NCBI GenBank assembly: GCA_030538275.1
Contig: JAUNUH010000006.1
Coordinates: 62,001-126,000, forward strand
Source: Flavobacteriaceae bacterium
GTDB taxonomy: Bacteria; Bacteroidota; Bacteroidia; Flavobacteriales; Weeksellaceae
Direction of reading: 5' to 3'
Length of the DNA stretch: 64,000 bases
Numbering within the stretch: position 1 is the stretch's first letter; the number at the start of each line of letters is the position of its first letter. The notes beneath the pieces are model-generated. The model worked only from the letters and a program-made list of their open reading frames with translations. It was not told where the DNA came from and ran no database searches. Both the position numbers and the translations under genes were made by a program. Below are positions 16,686 to 25,397 of the stretch, piece by piece.

Positions 16686-18860
16686 ATGAAAAAATCAATT
16701 CTCACTACACTCACTATCTTCATTTTTGCAAACGCCTTCGCTCAGCAAAAATGGAACTATCCGCCCACACCCAAAATCCCGGTGTATGATACGATTTGGG
16801 GAAAAGTAATTCAAGATGATTATCGGTGGATGGAGGATATGAAAGATCCGAAAGTTGTTGATTGGTTCAAGGCACAGGCGGAATTTACCAATGTCGAAAT
16901 GGCAAAGATTCCAGGACAAGATCAACTTGTAAAGGAGATGAAATCTTTGGATGCTATGCAGTCGGCGAGTGTTAGGGGAATTGGCAAAGCCGGTGGGAAA
17001 TACTTTTACAGGATGCGCAAAAATGGTGAACAAACGGATAAGCTTTACTACAAACAGGGTCAAAATGGCAAAGAAGTACTTCTTTTCGATCCAGAAAAAT
17101 TTGAGGAAGGAAAAACATTCAATTTTCAAGCAAGCCTGAATGACGATGGAAGTGTAATCGCTTTACTACTCACTGAAAGAGGTGCGGAGACTGGTGAAGT
17201 TCGTTTTTTAGAAACCAAATCCCATAAACTATTGCCGGAGGTACTAATAAATGTTGCTTCAGGAGAATTTGCAGGCGGCAGTACAGCAGAATTTCTCTAT
17301 AGAGATATGGGAACATCTGATTTGCGAGATCCTCAATCCAGGATGAACAGACCATACAAATTGCATATTTTGGGAACCCCAATTTCTTCGGATATTATTT
17401 TGGCAAGTACAGAAAACAACCCGGAATTGGGAATTCAGCCAAAAGATGCGCCAATGGTCAAAGTATTCAAGAATGCCCATTTTATCACCCTTCAAACTTC
17501 ACCTTGGGATACTTACAAAACCGTTTTCTATGCACCAAAATCCGAACTCAGGAATAAGAAAAGTAACTGGAAAAAACTCGCTGTTCCCGGGGATGAGATT
17601 AAAGCATTTTTATTGCAAGGAAATGATGTTTTTATGTTAACCTCAAAAGGGAATGCTAAAAACAAGCTCATAAAAACCTCTTTGCTAAAATTCGATTTGG
17701 AAAATGCGCAGGTGATTGCCGAAGGAAATGAAGATTGGCTTGTCGCACTGGATGCGATGATTGGGGTGAAAGATTATCTGGCTTACACCAAAACCAAAAA
17801 CGAAATTGAATCAAAAGTGTTTTTATATCATTTCAAAACGGGCAAAACCGAAGAAATCAAGACAAGCCTGAGCGGAAATATATATTCATTTTCTTTTTCG
17901 GGAGAAAATAAGGATGACAATGAAATTATACTCACAAATTCGGGATGGAATGTTCCGCTCAATTACTATGTATATCATCCGAAAAGCAAAAAACTTTTCA
18001 CCGATATTTTCACGCAGAAACACAATTATCCCGGATTGGAAAACATTGTGTATGAAGAGGTGGAAGTTCGTTCGCACGATGGTGTGATGGTACCGTTGAG
18101 CATTGTTTATGACAGAACATTATTGAAAAAAGACGGCAGCAATATAGTTTATATGGTAGGTTATGGAGCCTATGGTTATCCAAGTTCACCGGTGTTTTTT
18201 AAAAATTTTTTACTGTTGTATAACCGTGGGGTGATTTTAGCCACAGCACACGTACGTGGCGGAGGTGAAAAGGGAAATGAATGGCATCTTGGCGGAAAGA
18301 AAACCACCAAACCCAATTCCTGGAAAGATTTCAATGCTTGTGCAGAATATCTGATAAGGAACAACTATACATCCTCCGAAAAATTTGGCATAATGGGACC
18401 AAGTGCCGGAGGAATTTTGATTGGCAGAGCCATTACAGAACGTCCAGATTTATACAGGGTGGCTATCCCAAAAGTAGGATCGATGAATGCACTGCGATTT
18501 GAATTTTCACCAAATGGACCGGCAAATATCCACGAATTTGGCACCATAGCCATCGAAGAAGAATTTGAGGCTTTATTACAAATGGATGCTTTTCATCACA
18601 TACAGAAAGGGATAAAATATCCCGCTCAATTGGTTACAACCGGATTCAACGATCCACGTGTTGAGAGCTACTTTCCCGGAAAATTTGCAGCAAAAATGCA
18701 GGCAAATAATGGCTCGGATTATCCAGTTTTTCTGGATGTAAATTATGGAGCCGGTCATGGAGGTAGTATTGATGCAGATGCACAATATAAGCAGGTAGCC
18801 AAGGAATTTGCATTTTTATTCTGGCAAACCGGCCATCCTGATTTTCAACCGAAAAAATAA
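16686..18860 (+). CDS. secreted prolyl oligopeptidase-like S9A peptidase, paralogue 5
   Basis: The 724-residue product starts at the ATG at 16686; an upstream ATG at 16569 is inside paralogue 4. The signal peptide ends ANAFA. The triad is Ser573 (GPSAGG), Asp656 (FNDPRV) and His691 (AGHGG). HVRGGGEKGNEWHLG precedes the nucleophile. This copy and paralogue 6 resemble each other most within the set: both have the strings SIVYD and KKDGSN, ITERPDLY, FSPNGP and FHHI in register. They may be the most recent full-length duplication. The signal peptides of 5 and 6 also share the Asn-containing ANAF end rather than AHAF. Confidence 0.93.
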   Translation: MKKSILTTLTIFIFANAFAQQKWNYPPTPKIPVYDTIWGKVIQDDYRWMEDMKDPKVVDWFKAQAEFTNVEMAKIPGQDQLVKEMKSLDAMQSASVRGIGKAGGKYFYRMRKNGEQTDKLYYKQGQNGKEVLLFDPEKFEEGKTFNFQASLNDDGSVIALLLTERGAETGEVRFLETKSHKLLPEVLINVASGEFAGGSTAEFLYRDMGTSDLRDPQSRMNRPYKLHILGTPISSDIILASTENNPELGIQPKDAPMVKVFKNAHFITLQTSPWDTYKTVFYAPKSELRNKKSNWKKLAVPGDEIKAFLLQGNDVFMLTSKGNAKNKLIKTSLLKFDLENAQVIAEGNEDWLVALDAMIGVKDYLAYTKTKNEIESKVFLYHFKTGKTEEIKTSLSGNIYSFSFSGENKDDNEIILTNSGWNVPLNYYVYHPKSKKLFTDIFTQKHNYPGLENIVYEEVEVRSHDGVMVPLSIVYDRTLLKKDGSNIVYMVGYGAYGYPSSPVFFKNFLLLYNRGVILATAHVRGGGEKGNEWHLGGKKTTKPNSWKDFNACAEYLIRNNYTSSEKFGIMGPSAGGILIGRAITERPDLYRVAIPKVGSMNALRFEFSPNGPANIHEFGTIAIEEEFEALLQMDAFHHIQKGIKYPAQLVTTGFNDPRVESYFPGKFAAKMQANNGSDYPVFLDVNYGAGHGGSIDADAQYKQVAKEFAFLFWQTGHPDFQPKK

Positions 18861-18868
18861 ATGATTTT

Positions 18869-18904
18869 ACCCTTGTCAAGGTTCATAACCTTGACAAGGT
18901 TTTT
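18869..18904 (+). repeat. intergenic palindrome, full unit with T-tract
   Basis: This double palindrome has the centre TTCATAA instead of TTCAGAA and is followed by TTTTT. It lies in the 65-bp gap between paralogues 5 and 6. It is the last copy in the window. Confidence 0.85.
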
Positions 18905-18925
18905 CAAAAATAAAAAAGCTACATC

Positions 18926-21097
18926 ATGAAAAAATCAATTCTTACCACACTCGCAATTTTCATTTTCGCCAATGCATTCACGCAGCAGAAATGGAACTAT
19001 CCTGCAACTCCCAAAATTCCGGTGTACGATACCATTTGGGGAAAAGTGATACAAGATGATTATCGGTGGATGGAAGATGTGAAAGATACTGAAATGGTTT
19101 CTTGGTTAAAATCACAGGCAGACTTTACCAACAACGAGATTGCAAAAATCCAAGGACAGCAAAAGCTGATTGAGGAACTGAAAAGTATTGAAGCGATGCG
19201 CTCCGCCTTCATCATCCCCGTAAGTAAAGCGGGCGGAAAAAATTTCTACCGGAAAAGAATTCCAGGGCAGCAAACCTCGAAACTGTATTACAGAACAGGA
19301 AGCAACGGAAAGGAAATACTCCTGTTCGATCCCGAAAAATATGTTGAAGGGAAGGTGATGGACTTTAGCGCATCAACGAGTCACGACGGAAGCAAACTCA
19401 TTATACAAATGAGCGAACAAGGAACAGAAACCGGCGATATCCGGGTGATGGATGTAGCCACCGGAAAATTTCTGGATGACGTCATTCCGCACAGTTATGG
19501 CAGGTTTGCCGGAACGAGTAATACGGATATTATTTACGTGGATCAGAAAGGTTACGATGTGCACAATGCCGAAAACCGACTGAACCGACCCGTAAAACTG
19601 CACACTTTAGGAAAACCGGTAAGCAGTGACCTCTTGATCGTGGATGCCAAGAAATACCCCGAACTCGGGATCGAACCGAGAGATATGGTAAGAGTCGAAG
19701 TTCCCGAGAACTCGCCATTTATAGTGGTAGGATTGTACACCGCACTGTCTGACATACGGTTATTCTACGCACCAAAATCAGAATTGAAAAATCAGAAAAT
19801 TAACTGGAAAAAACTTGCCGTACTTGATGATGAAATTCAACAATACTTTCTGCACGGAAATGACATCTATTTCCTAACGACCAAGGGTAATCCGAAATTC
19901 AGGATCACTAAGACCTCGCTAATAAACCCAGATTTGCAGAAAGTGCAAATCATCGCAGAAGGTGACGCAGAAAGCCACATTGCGAGTGACGCAATAACGC
20001 AGGTAAAAGACTATCTCTTCTATTCAAAAACCAAAAATGAAGTCACCGTTAGAACATACCAACTCAACCTGAAAACTGGGAAATCCACCGAATTAAAAAC
20101 GAGGCTTAAAGGAAATGTTATGGCATTCCCTTTCGGTGACAACCATGATGACAACGAGGTTCACCTGGTAAATATCGGCTGGAACGTTCCGTATAACTTT
20201 TACAGTTACCGACCGGAAACCGACAAACTTACCGAAAGTTTCTTAACGGCAAAACTCAACTACCCGAACCTCGAAAACATTGTTGCGGAAGAGATTGAAA
20301 TTCCTTCTCACGACGGTGTGATGGTTCCATTGAGTATCGTGTACGACAAAAACAAGCTGAAAAAAGACGGCAGCAATACCGCATTTATGCAGGGTTACGG
20401 TTCCTACGGAATGTCGGCGTATGTTCCCGCACTGCACGCCGACTTAATCCCCTTGCTCAACCGTGGAGTGGTATTGGCTTTCCCGCATGTACGCGGAGGC
20501 GGCGAAAAAGGTCACGAATGGTATCTTGCCGGAAAGAAAACCAACAAACCCAATACCTGGAAAGATTTCAACGCGGCTGCTGAATATTTAATCAAGAACA
20601 AATATACCTCACCCGAAAAATTTGCAATCTCGGGAGCAAGCGCAGGCGGAATCCTCATCGGAAGAGCCATCACCGAAAGACCAGACCTTTACAAAGTCGC
20701 AATTCCAAAGGTAGGTGCTATGAATACGCTTCGAATGGAATTCTCACCAAACGGCCCGGTTAACACCCCTGAATTTGGAACCATTAAAGACGAAACCGAA
20801 TTCAAGGCACTTTTGGAAATGGATTCGTTCCACCATATTATAAAAGGAGTAAAATATCCTGCTCAGTTGATTACAACAGGTTTCAATGATTCCAGAGTTG
20901 ACAGTTTTATTCCCGCGAAATACGCCGCAAAAATGCAGGATCTGAACGGTTCCACAAACCCCGTCTTCCTCGATGTAGATTACAAAGCAGGACATTTCGG
21001 CGGAAGCACAGCCGATGAACGAAATGCACAGCATGCAAAAGAGTTTGCGTTCATATTTTGGCAAACTGGGCATCCCGATTTTCAACCAAAAAAGTAA
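18926..21097 (+). CDS. secreted prolyl oligopeptidase-like S9A peptidase, paralogue 6
   Basis: This 723-residue exported enzyme has an intact triad: Ser572 (GASAGG), Asp655 (FNDSRV), His690 (AGHFGG). The S9A landmark reads HVRGGGEKGHEWYLA, with WY in place of WH. Base composition looks somewhat richer in G and C over much of the gene than in its neighbours (for example around 19200-20700). This could mean a different origin for the body of the gene. It ends with the shared tail WQTGHPDFQPKK. The next gene follows after only 5 bp and without the palindrome, so the array boundary is sharp here. Confidence 0.93.
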   Translation: MKKSILTTLAIFIFANAFTQQKWNYPATPKIPVYDTIWGKVIQDDYRWMEDVKDTEMVSWLKSQADFTNNEIAKIQGQQKLIEELKSIEAMRSAFIIPVSKAGGKNFYRKRIPGQQTSKLYYRTGSNGKEILLFDPEKYVEGKVMDFSASTSHDGSKLIIQMSEQGTETGDIRVMDVATGKFLDDVIPHSYGRFAGTSNTDIIYVDQKGYDVHNAENRLNRPVKLHTLGKPVSSDLLIVDAKKYPELGIEPRDMVRVEVPENSPFIVVGLYTALSDIRLFYAPKSELKNQKINWKKLAVLDDEIQQYFLHGNDIYFLTTKGNPKFRITKTSLINPDLQKVQIIAEGDAESHIASDAITQVKDYLFYSKTKNEVTVRTYQLNLKTGKSTELKTRLKGNVMAFPFGDNHDDNEVHLVNIGWNVPYNFYSYRPETDKLTESFLTAKLNYPNLENIVAEEIEIPSHDGVMVPLSIVYDKNKLKKDGSNTAFMQGYGSYGMSAYVPALHADLIPLLNRGVVLAFPHVRGGGEKGHEWYLAGKKTNKPNTWKDFNAAAEYLIKNKYTSPEKFAISGASAGGILIGRAITERPDLYKVAIPKVGAMNTLRMEFSPNGPVNTPEFGTIKDETEFKALLEMDSFHHIIKGVKYPAQLITTGFNDSRVDSFIPAKYAAKMQDLNGSTNPVFLDVDYKAGHFGGSTADERNAQHAKEFAFIFWQTGHPDFQPKK

Positions 21098-21102
21098 ATA
21101 CT

Positions 21103-22587
21103 ATGATTATGAAAAAAATACTCTCAATACTACTAATTCTAAGCACATTTGTAGCACATGCACAAAGCGCTGTTATTAAAAACATTGCGGACACCAATCC
21201 ACGAAATACAACCTTACAACCATTGTATTTTCTGGCTTCCGATGAATTGATGGGCAGATCTGCAACAAGACCTGAAGCCAATATTGCAGCACGATATATA
21301 GGCGAAATGTTCCGAAGTTACGGACTGAAAGAAGCGAATGGAACTAAAGATTATTTTCAAGAATTTGATATTCATTTGGCAAAATCGCCTGATAAAGGTG
21401 GATTTACAATAAATGAAAATCATTTTCAACTTATGGATAATTTGCTTTTGTATGAAGGCAAAGACAGTAGTTTTTCTGCACCGGTTGTTTATGTTGGCTA
21501 CGGCACTAAAGAAGAATTGGAAAAAGCCGATGTAAAAGGAAAAATCGTTATCACCGATTTTGGTTTGAATGAAAACAGTTCAATGGGTGAAGCCATCATG
21601 GCACTCTTTGAAATGAAAAAAGAAGCACTGACAAAGAAAGGTGCATTGGCAATTATCGAAAGATATCAAAACAAAGGAATGCCTTGGGAAGCAGCAAAAA
21701 TGATGGCAACACAAGAGCTTGCCGAAAACCCGGATTCGCCTATTAAAATACTGTTTGTGAATGATACAGAAAATAAACTCAACAAAATACCGGCGAATTC
21801 CATCGGGGAACTTTCCATTGAAAACACCACACGCCGAACCATTAAAGCTAAAAATGTGATGGGTTTTGTAGAAGGTACCGACCCGAAACTGAAAAAAGAA
21901 TTTGTACTGCTTTCCGCACACTATGACCATATGGGAGTTGCTCCTGCTGCCACTTCTGTCAATGGAAAAATGGACAGTATTTTCAATGGTGCGCGAGACA
22001 ATGCGATTGGCGTTACCGCAATAATTTCGGCAGCGCGTTATTTTGCCAAACATCCGCCGAAACGTTCGGTTTTATTTGTATCTTTTGCAGCCGAGGAAAT
22101 CGGTTTGGTGGGAAGCAAACATTTTGTGGAAAATCCGCCTTTGCCATTAAACCAAATAATTTTTAACCTTAATAATGACAACGCCGGTTACAACAATACT
22201 TCGGCAATCAGTGTTTTAGGTTCCGGCAGAACTTCAGCAGATGCAGAAATTCGTTCCGCAGCTACAGCGTATAAGTTCAAGTATCTACCGGAACCAAGTC
22301 CCGAAGAAAACCTGTTTATGCGAAGTGATAATTTTCCATTGGCACAGAAAGGAATTCCGGCAATTACCTTCACTATGGGAATCGATAAAGTAGATGAAAA
22401 AGTGAACGAAACCTATCACAAAGTAACTGATGAAGTAGGAAATATGGATTTGGATTATGCCGTGAAATTTATTCATTCCTACATTCTTGCCGCAAAAAAT
22501 ATTGCTGACAATCCTAAACAGCCGACCTGGAACAAAGGTGAAATGTTTGAAACGGAATGGCAAAAACTCTATGGAAACCAAAAATAA
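21103..22587 (+). CDS. exported M28-family aminopeptidase
   Basis: The product (494 residues from ATG 21103; an ATG two codons later at 21109 is equally possible) has a signal peptide ending AHAQ. Residues ~115-260 look like a PA-type insert. The M28 zinc ligands are visible in order: His273 and Asp275 in SAHYDHMG, the bridging Asp in NGARDNAIGV, the EE pair in FAAEEIGLVGS, a further Asp in NNDNAGYN, and the last His in TYHKVTD. M28 enzymes are two-zinc aminopeptidases acting on peptide N-termini. Placed 5 bp after the S9 array, it could finish peptides released by the prolyl endopeptidases. Confidence 0.92.
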   Translation: MIMKKILSILLILSTFVAHAQSAVIKNIADTNPRNTTLQPLYFLASDELMGRSATRPEANIAARYIGEMFRSYGLKEANGTKDYFQEFDIHLAKSPDKGGFTINENHFQLMDNLLLYEGKDSSFSAPVVYVGYGTKEELEKADVKGKIVITDFGLNENSSMGEAIMALFEMKKEALTKKGALAIIERYQNKGMPWEAAKMMATQELAENPDSPIKILFVNDTENKLNKIPANSIGELSIENTTRRTIKAKNVMGFVEGTDPKLKKEFVLLSAHYDHMGVAPAATSVNGKMDSIFNGARDNAIGVTAIISAARYFAKHPPKRSVLFVSFAAEEIGLVGSKHFVENPPLPLNQIIFNLNNDNAGYNNTSAISVLGSGRTSADAEIRSAATAYKFKYLPEPSPEENLFMRSDNFPLAQKGIPAITFTMGIDKVDEKVNETYHKVTDEVGNMDLDYAVKFIHSYILAAKNIADNPKQPTWNKGEMFETEWQKLYGNQK

Positions 22588-22594
22588 AATTATC

Positions 22595-23518
22595 ATGAAA
22601 ACATTTCTCACCATTCTCAGTTTCTTTTTTATTCAAAGCGTTTTTGCACAAAATAACAACGCGTATAAGCACGACAGCCTTCAAGTTGAAGGACAATACG
22701 TTCATTATTACACCAAAGGAAAAGGCCCTGCTATTCTTTACTTGCAGGGCGGTCCCGGTTTCAGTAGTGATAATATGAGAGCCATTGCCGATTCAATTTC
22801 AAACTATCGCAGCGTTCTGATCGATTATCGTGGAACCGGAAAATCAATCGCCAATAAACCCGACTCAACCTGGGTGGGTTATAATCAAATTCTTCAGGAC
22901 GTGGAGGCGGTACGGAAAAAATTAACCATTGAAAAATGGATTGTAACCGGCCACAGTTTCGGCGGACAATTTACGATGTATTATGCCATCAAGCATCCGC
23001 AAGTGGTTACGCGCATAATTCCTGTTTCGTCTGCGCCACCAAAAAATGACTTTATGAACTACTATAAGGAAACATTGTGGATGCGTTATTCCCCGGAGGA
23101 AATGGATGAACTCAGAAATCTGGCGCAGGATACTTCCCTGACGGAATTAGAAAAGAAAAAAAGAAGAATCTACTTGGATAATGTACCCTATTTCTATAAC
23201 CGCGCCAATATCAGTAAGTTATTTATCCTTTATCCCAATGCTACGGATGACAATTTTATGAATTGGACATATTTCTTCGCATTTTTAAAAAGTCCGGAAT
23301 ATGCCCGATTCGATTACACCAAGGAATACCTGAATTTGCCAATACCGGTTCGAAATATAATGCCAAGGCAAGATGCAGTAAACGACGGAGAGTTACTGCT
23401 ATTGAATTCAAAGCAAAAAAATGGCAAAATGATTTACATCGAACGAAGCGGGCATATCCCCTGGATTGAAAACCCAAATGATTTTTTCCGGGTATTTAAA
23501 GAGAGCTTAACCGATTAA
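22595..23518 (+). CDS. exported alpha/beta hydrolase, S33 prolyl aminopeptidase-like, copy 1
   Basis: The 307-residue product starts at the ATG at 22595, with a signal peptide ending SVFA. An earlier ATG at 22487 lies inside the M28 gene. The S33-like pattern is clear: oxyanion segment QGGPGFSS, DYRGTGKS, nucleophile Ser121 in GHSFGG, Asp260 (RQDAV) and His287 (SGHIPW). The alpha-helical cap between ~150 and 225 is where S33 enzymes set substrate choice. Prolyl aminopeptidase is the likeliest activity given the context, but other small esters or amides cannot be excluded. It is the first of four copies, spaced 11-12 bp apart. Confidence 0.85.
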   Translation: MKTFLTILSFFFIQSVFAQNNNAYKHDSLQVEGQYVHYYTKGKGPAILYLQGGPGFSSDNMRAIADSISNYRSVLIDYRGTGKSIANKPDSTWVGYNQILQDVEAVRKKLTIEKWIVTGHSFGGQFTMYYAIKHPQVVTRIIPVSSAPPKNDFMNYYKETLWMRYSPEEMDELRNLAQDTSLTELEKKKRRIYLDNVPYFYNRANISKLFILYPNATDDNFMNWTYFFAFLKSPEYARFDYTKEYLNLPIPVRNIMPRQDAVNDGELLLLNSKQKNGKMIYIERSGHIPWIENPNDFFRVFKESLTD

Positions 23519-23529
23519 AAACAAGCGTT

Positions 23530-24450
23530 ATGAAAACATTTCTTATTATCCTCTGCTTCCTTATTATCCAAAATGCTTTTGGACAATCCGATTCCTACAC
23601 GAACGACAGTATTCAAGTTGAAGGACAATATGTTCACTTTTATGAAAAAGGTTCAGGTCAACCAGTGCTGTACATTCCGGGCGGCCCGGGACAGAGCAGC
23701 GGATATATGCAGCAGATGGCAGAACCAATAACTGGATACCGAAACATTTTTGTGGATTTTCGCGGTGTGGGCAAATCAATTGATAAAGCCCCTGATCCAT
23801 CGTGGGTGAGCCTGAACCAGGTGTTAACCGATTTGGAAGCGGTGCGGAAAAAACTGAAAATCCAAAAATGGACGGTTGTCGGACACAGTTTTGGAGGGCA
23901 AGTTGCACAATATTACGCCATTAAGAAACCGGAAGTGCTGAATAAAATAATTCTGATTGCACCGGCTCCTTTACACAACCGTTTTTGGAAGCATTATTCC
24001 GAAACTCTGAATATGCGGCTGCTACCTGATGATTACACGGAAATGCATGCAGTTCAAACCGACAGTACACTATCACAACATGATAAAATGGTAAAAATGG
24101 CTCTTGTGCAAATGCGCAGCGCCTTTTACGATAGAAAAAATGCAGCCGAATTTCTGAAACAAATAAAACAACCTTACACAGAAGAAAATATTGGGAGCTT
24201 TAGATATCAAGCTGCGATTTTTTCAAATGAAGACTATAATAAAGACCGCACCGCAGAAGTGGAAAAAATTTCCATCCCCGTAAGAATAATTATGCCTAGA
24301 CAGGATGCGCTGAACGATGGTGAAATGCTGCTGCTCAACTCAAAACTGAAAAACAGTAAAATTTATTATGTGGAACGCAGCGGACATTTTGCGTGGGCTG
24401 AAAATGCGGACGATTATTATAAAGTTCTGAAAATAAGTTTAAGCGATTAA
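23530..24450 (+). CDS. exported alpha/beta hydrolase, S33-like, copy 2
   Basis: This 306-residue paralogue has the signal peptide end NAFG. It carries PGGPGQSS, FRGVGKS, Ser120 in GHSFGG, RQDAL and SGHFAW. It is strikingly close to copy 4 (25398-26321). Long stretches of DNA agree almost base for base, notably the cap region at 24080-24180 against 25950-26050. This fits a recent duplication or gene conversion. Substrate is unknown. Confidence 0.84.
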   Translation: MKTFLIILCFLIIQNAFGQSDSYTNDSIQVEGQYVHFYEKGSGQPVLYIPGGPGQSSGYMQQMAEPITGYRNIFVDFRGVGKSIDKAPDPSWVSLNQVLTDLEAVRKKLKIQKWTVVGHSFGGQVAQYYAIKKPEVLNKIILIAPAPLHNRFWKHYSETLNMRLLPDDYTEMHAVQTDSTLSQHDKMVKMALVQMRSAFYDRKNAAEFLKQIKQPYTEENIGSFRYQAAIFSNEDYNKDRTAEVEKISIPVRIIMPRQDALNDGEMLLLNSKLKNSKIYYVERSGHFAWAENADDYYKVLKISLSD

Positions 24451-24462
24451 AAAATAATAATT

Positions 24463-25386
24463 ATGAAACAATTACTCACTCTTCTTAGCATCGTTATTGT
24501 TCAATATTCTTTTGGACAAAACAATAATTCTTACAAACGCGACTCCATCAAAATCGAACATGGCTATCTGCACTATTACACCAAAGGAAAAGGAAAACCC
24601 GTGGTTCTGATGCAGGGAAATACAGGTGCATCCAGTTATTACATGCGTGCCATCGCCGATTCGCTCGATAATTATCAAACCATCTTGGTTGATTTTCAGG
24701 GAACCGGTCGTTCACAATACCGGAAGGAAGATGATTCCTGGATTGGCATTGACCAGATTGTAGGGGATTATGAAACAGTGCGTAAGCATTTGAAAATTGA
24801 CCAATGGACGATTATTGGTCATAGTTACGGTGGTCAACACGCTTTATATTACGCCGTAAAATATCCGACCAAAGTCAATAAAATTATTTCTATCGGCGGT
24901 GTTGCAACCGACAATCTATTGATGAAATATTTTGGTGATAATAATAATGCCTATATGTGTGATGCTGATTGGGTTCAGATGAAGAATATTATGGCGGATG
25001 AAAAACTGTCGATGTCTGAGAAAACAAAACAACAAATGGCAATTTACATGAAAAGTGCGGTCTTTAACAAGGAAAAAATCGCAAAATTTATAGATTATTT
25101 TCCGGCAGATGAGTGGAATATTGTGCTGAATCCCACCTATCAAAATATCTGGCGGAAAAAATCCAACTTCTTCACTTTCGATTTTTCAAAAGAAGCATAC
25201 GATTTAAAAACTCCAGTCAGGATTATTCACGGAAGGCAGGATCCTGTAGGGGAAGGAGTTCCGGTTTTGCTGAATGAACGCATGAAAAATTCCCGACTGA
25301 CATTCATCGAAAAATGTGGTCATTTCCCGTGGATTGATCAGCCGGAGGAGTTTTTTAAAATTGTAAAAGAAAGTTTAACTGATTAA
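24463..25386 (+). CDS. exported alpha/beta hydrolase, S33-like, copy 3
   Basis: This 307-residue paralogue has a signal peptide ending YSFG. The triad is present: Ser121 in GHSYGG, Asp in GRQDPV, His in CGHFPW. The oxyanion-hole segment differs from the other copies: QGNTGASS replaces the GGPG motif typical of prolyl aminopeptidases, and FQGTGRS replaces the FRGVGKS of copies 2 and 4. The cap is also divergent. It is therefore the least likely of the four to be a prolyl aminopeptidase. It sits between the near-identical copies 2 and 4. Confidence 0.83.
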   Translation: MKQLLTLLSIVIVQYSFGQNNNSYKRDSIKIEHGYLHYYTKGKGKPVVLMQGNTGASSYYMRAIADSLDNYQTILVDFQGTGRSQYRKEDDSWIGIDQIVGDYETVRKHLKIDQWTIIGHSYGGQHALYYAVKYPTKVNKIISIGGVATDNLLMKYFGDNNNAYMCDADWVQMKNIMADEKLSMSEKTKQQMAIYMKSAVFNKEKIAKFIDYFPADEWNIVLNPTYQNIWRKKSNFFTFDFSKEAYDLKTPVRIIHGRQDPVGEGVPVLLNERMKNSRLTFIEKCGHFPWIDQPEEFFKIVKESLTD

Positions 25387-25397
25387 TTTCCTTAATT

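Noticed and set aside
9974..18904. The repeated CCTTGTCAAGG palindromes as a CRISPR-like array
   Set aside because: Only five copies, more than 2 kb apart, each between full-length genes, with no spacers and no cas genes nearby.
7797..21097. The S9 array as leader peptidases of a lanthipeptide cluster
   Set aside because: No lanthionine synthetase, ATP-grasp ligase, transporter or precursor peptide is visible anywhere in the window.
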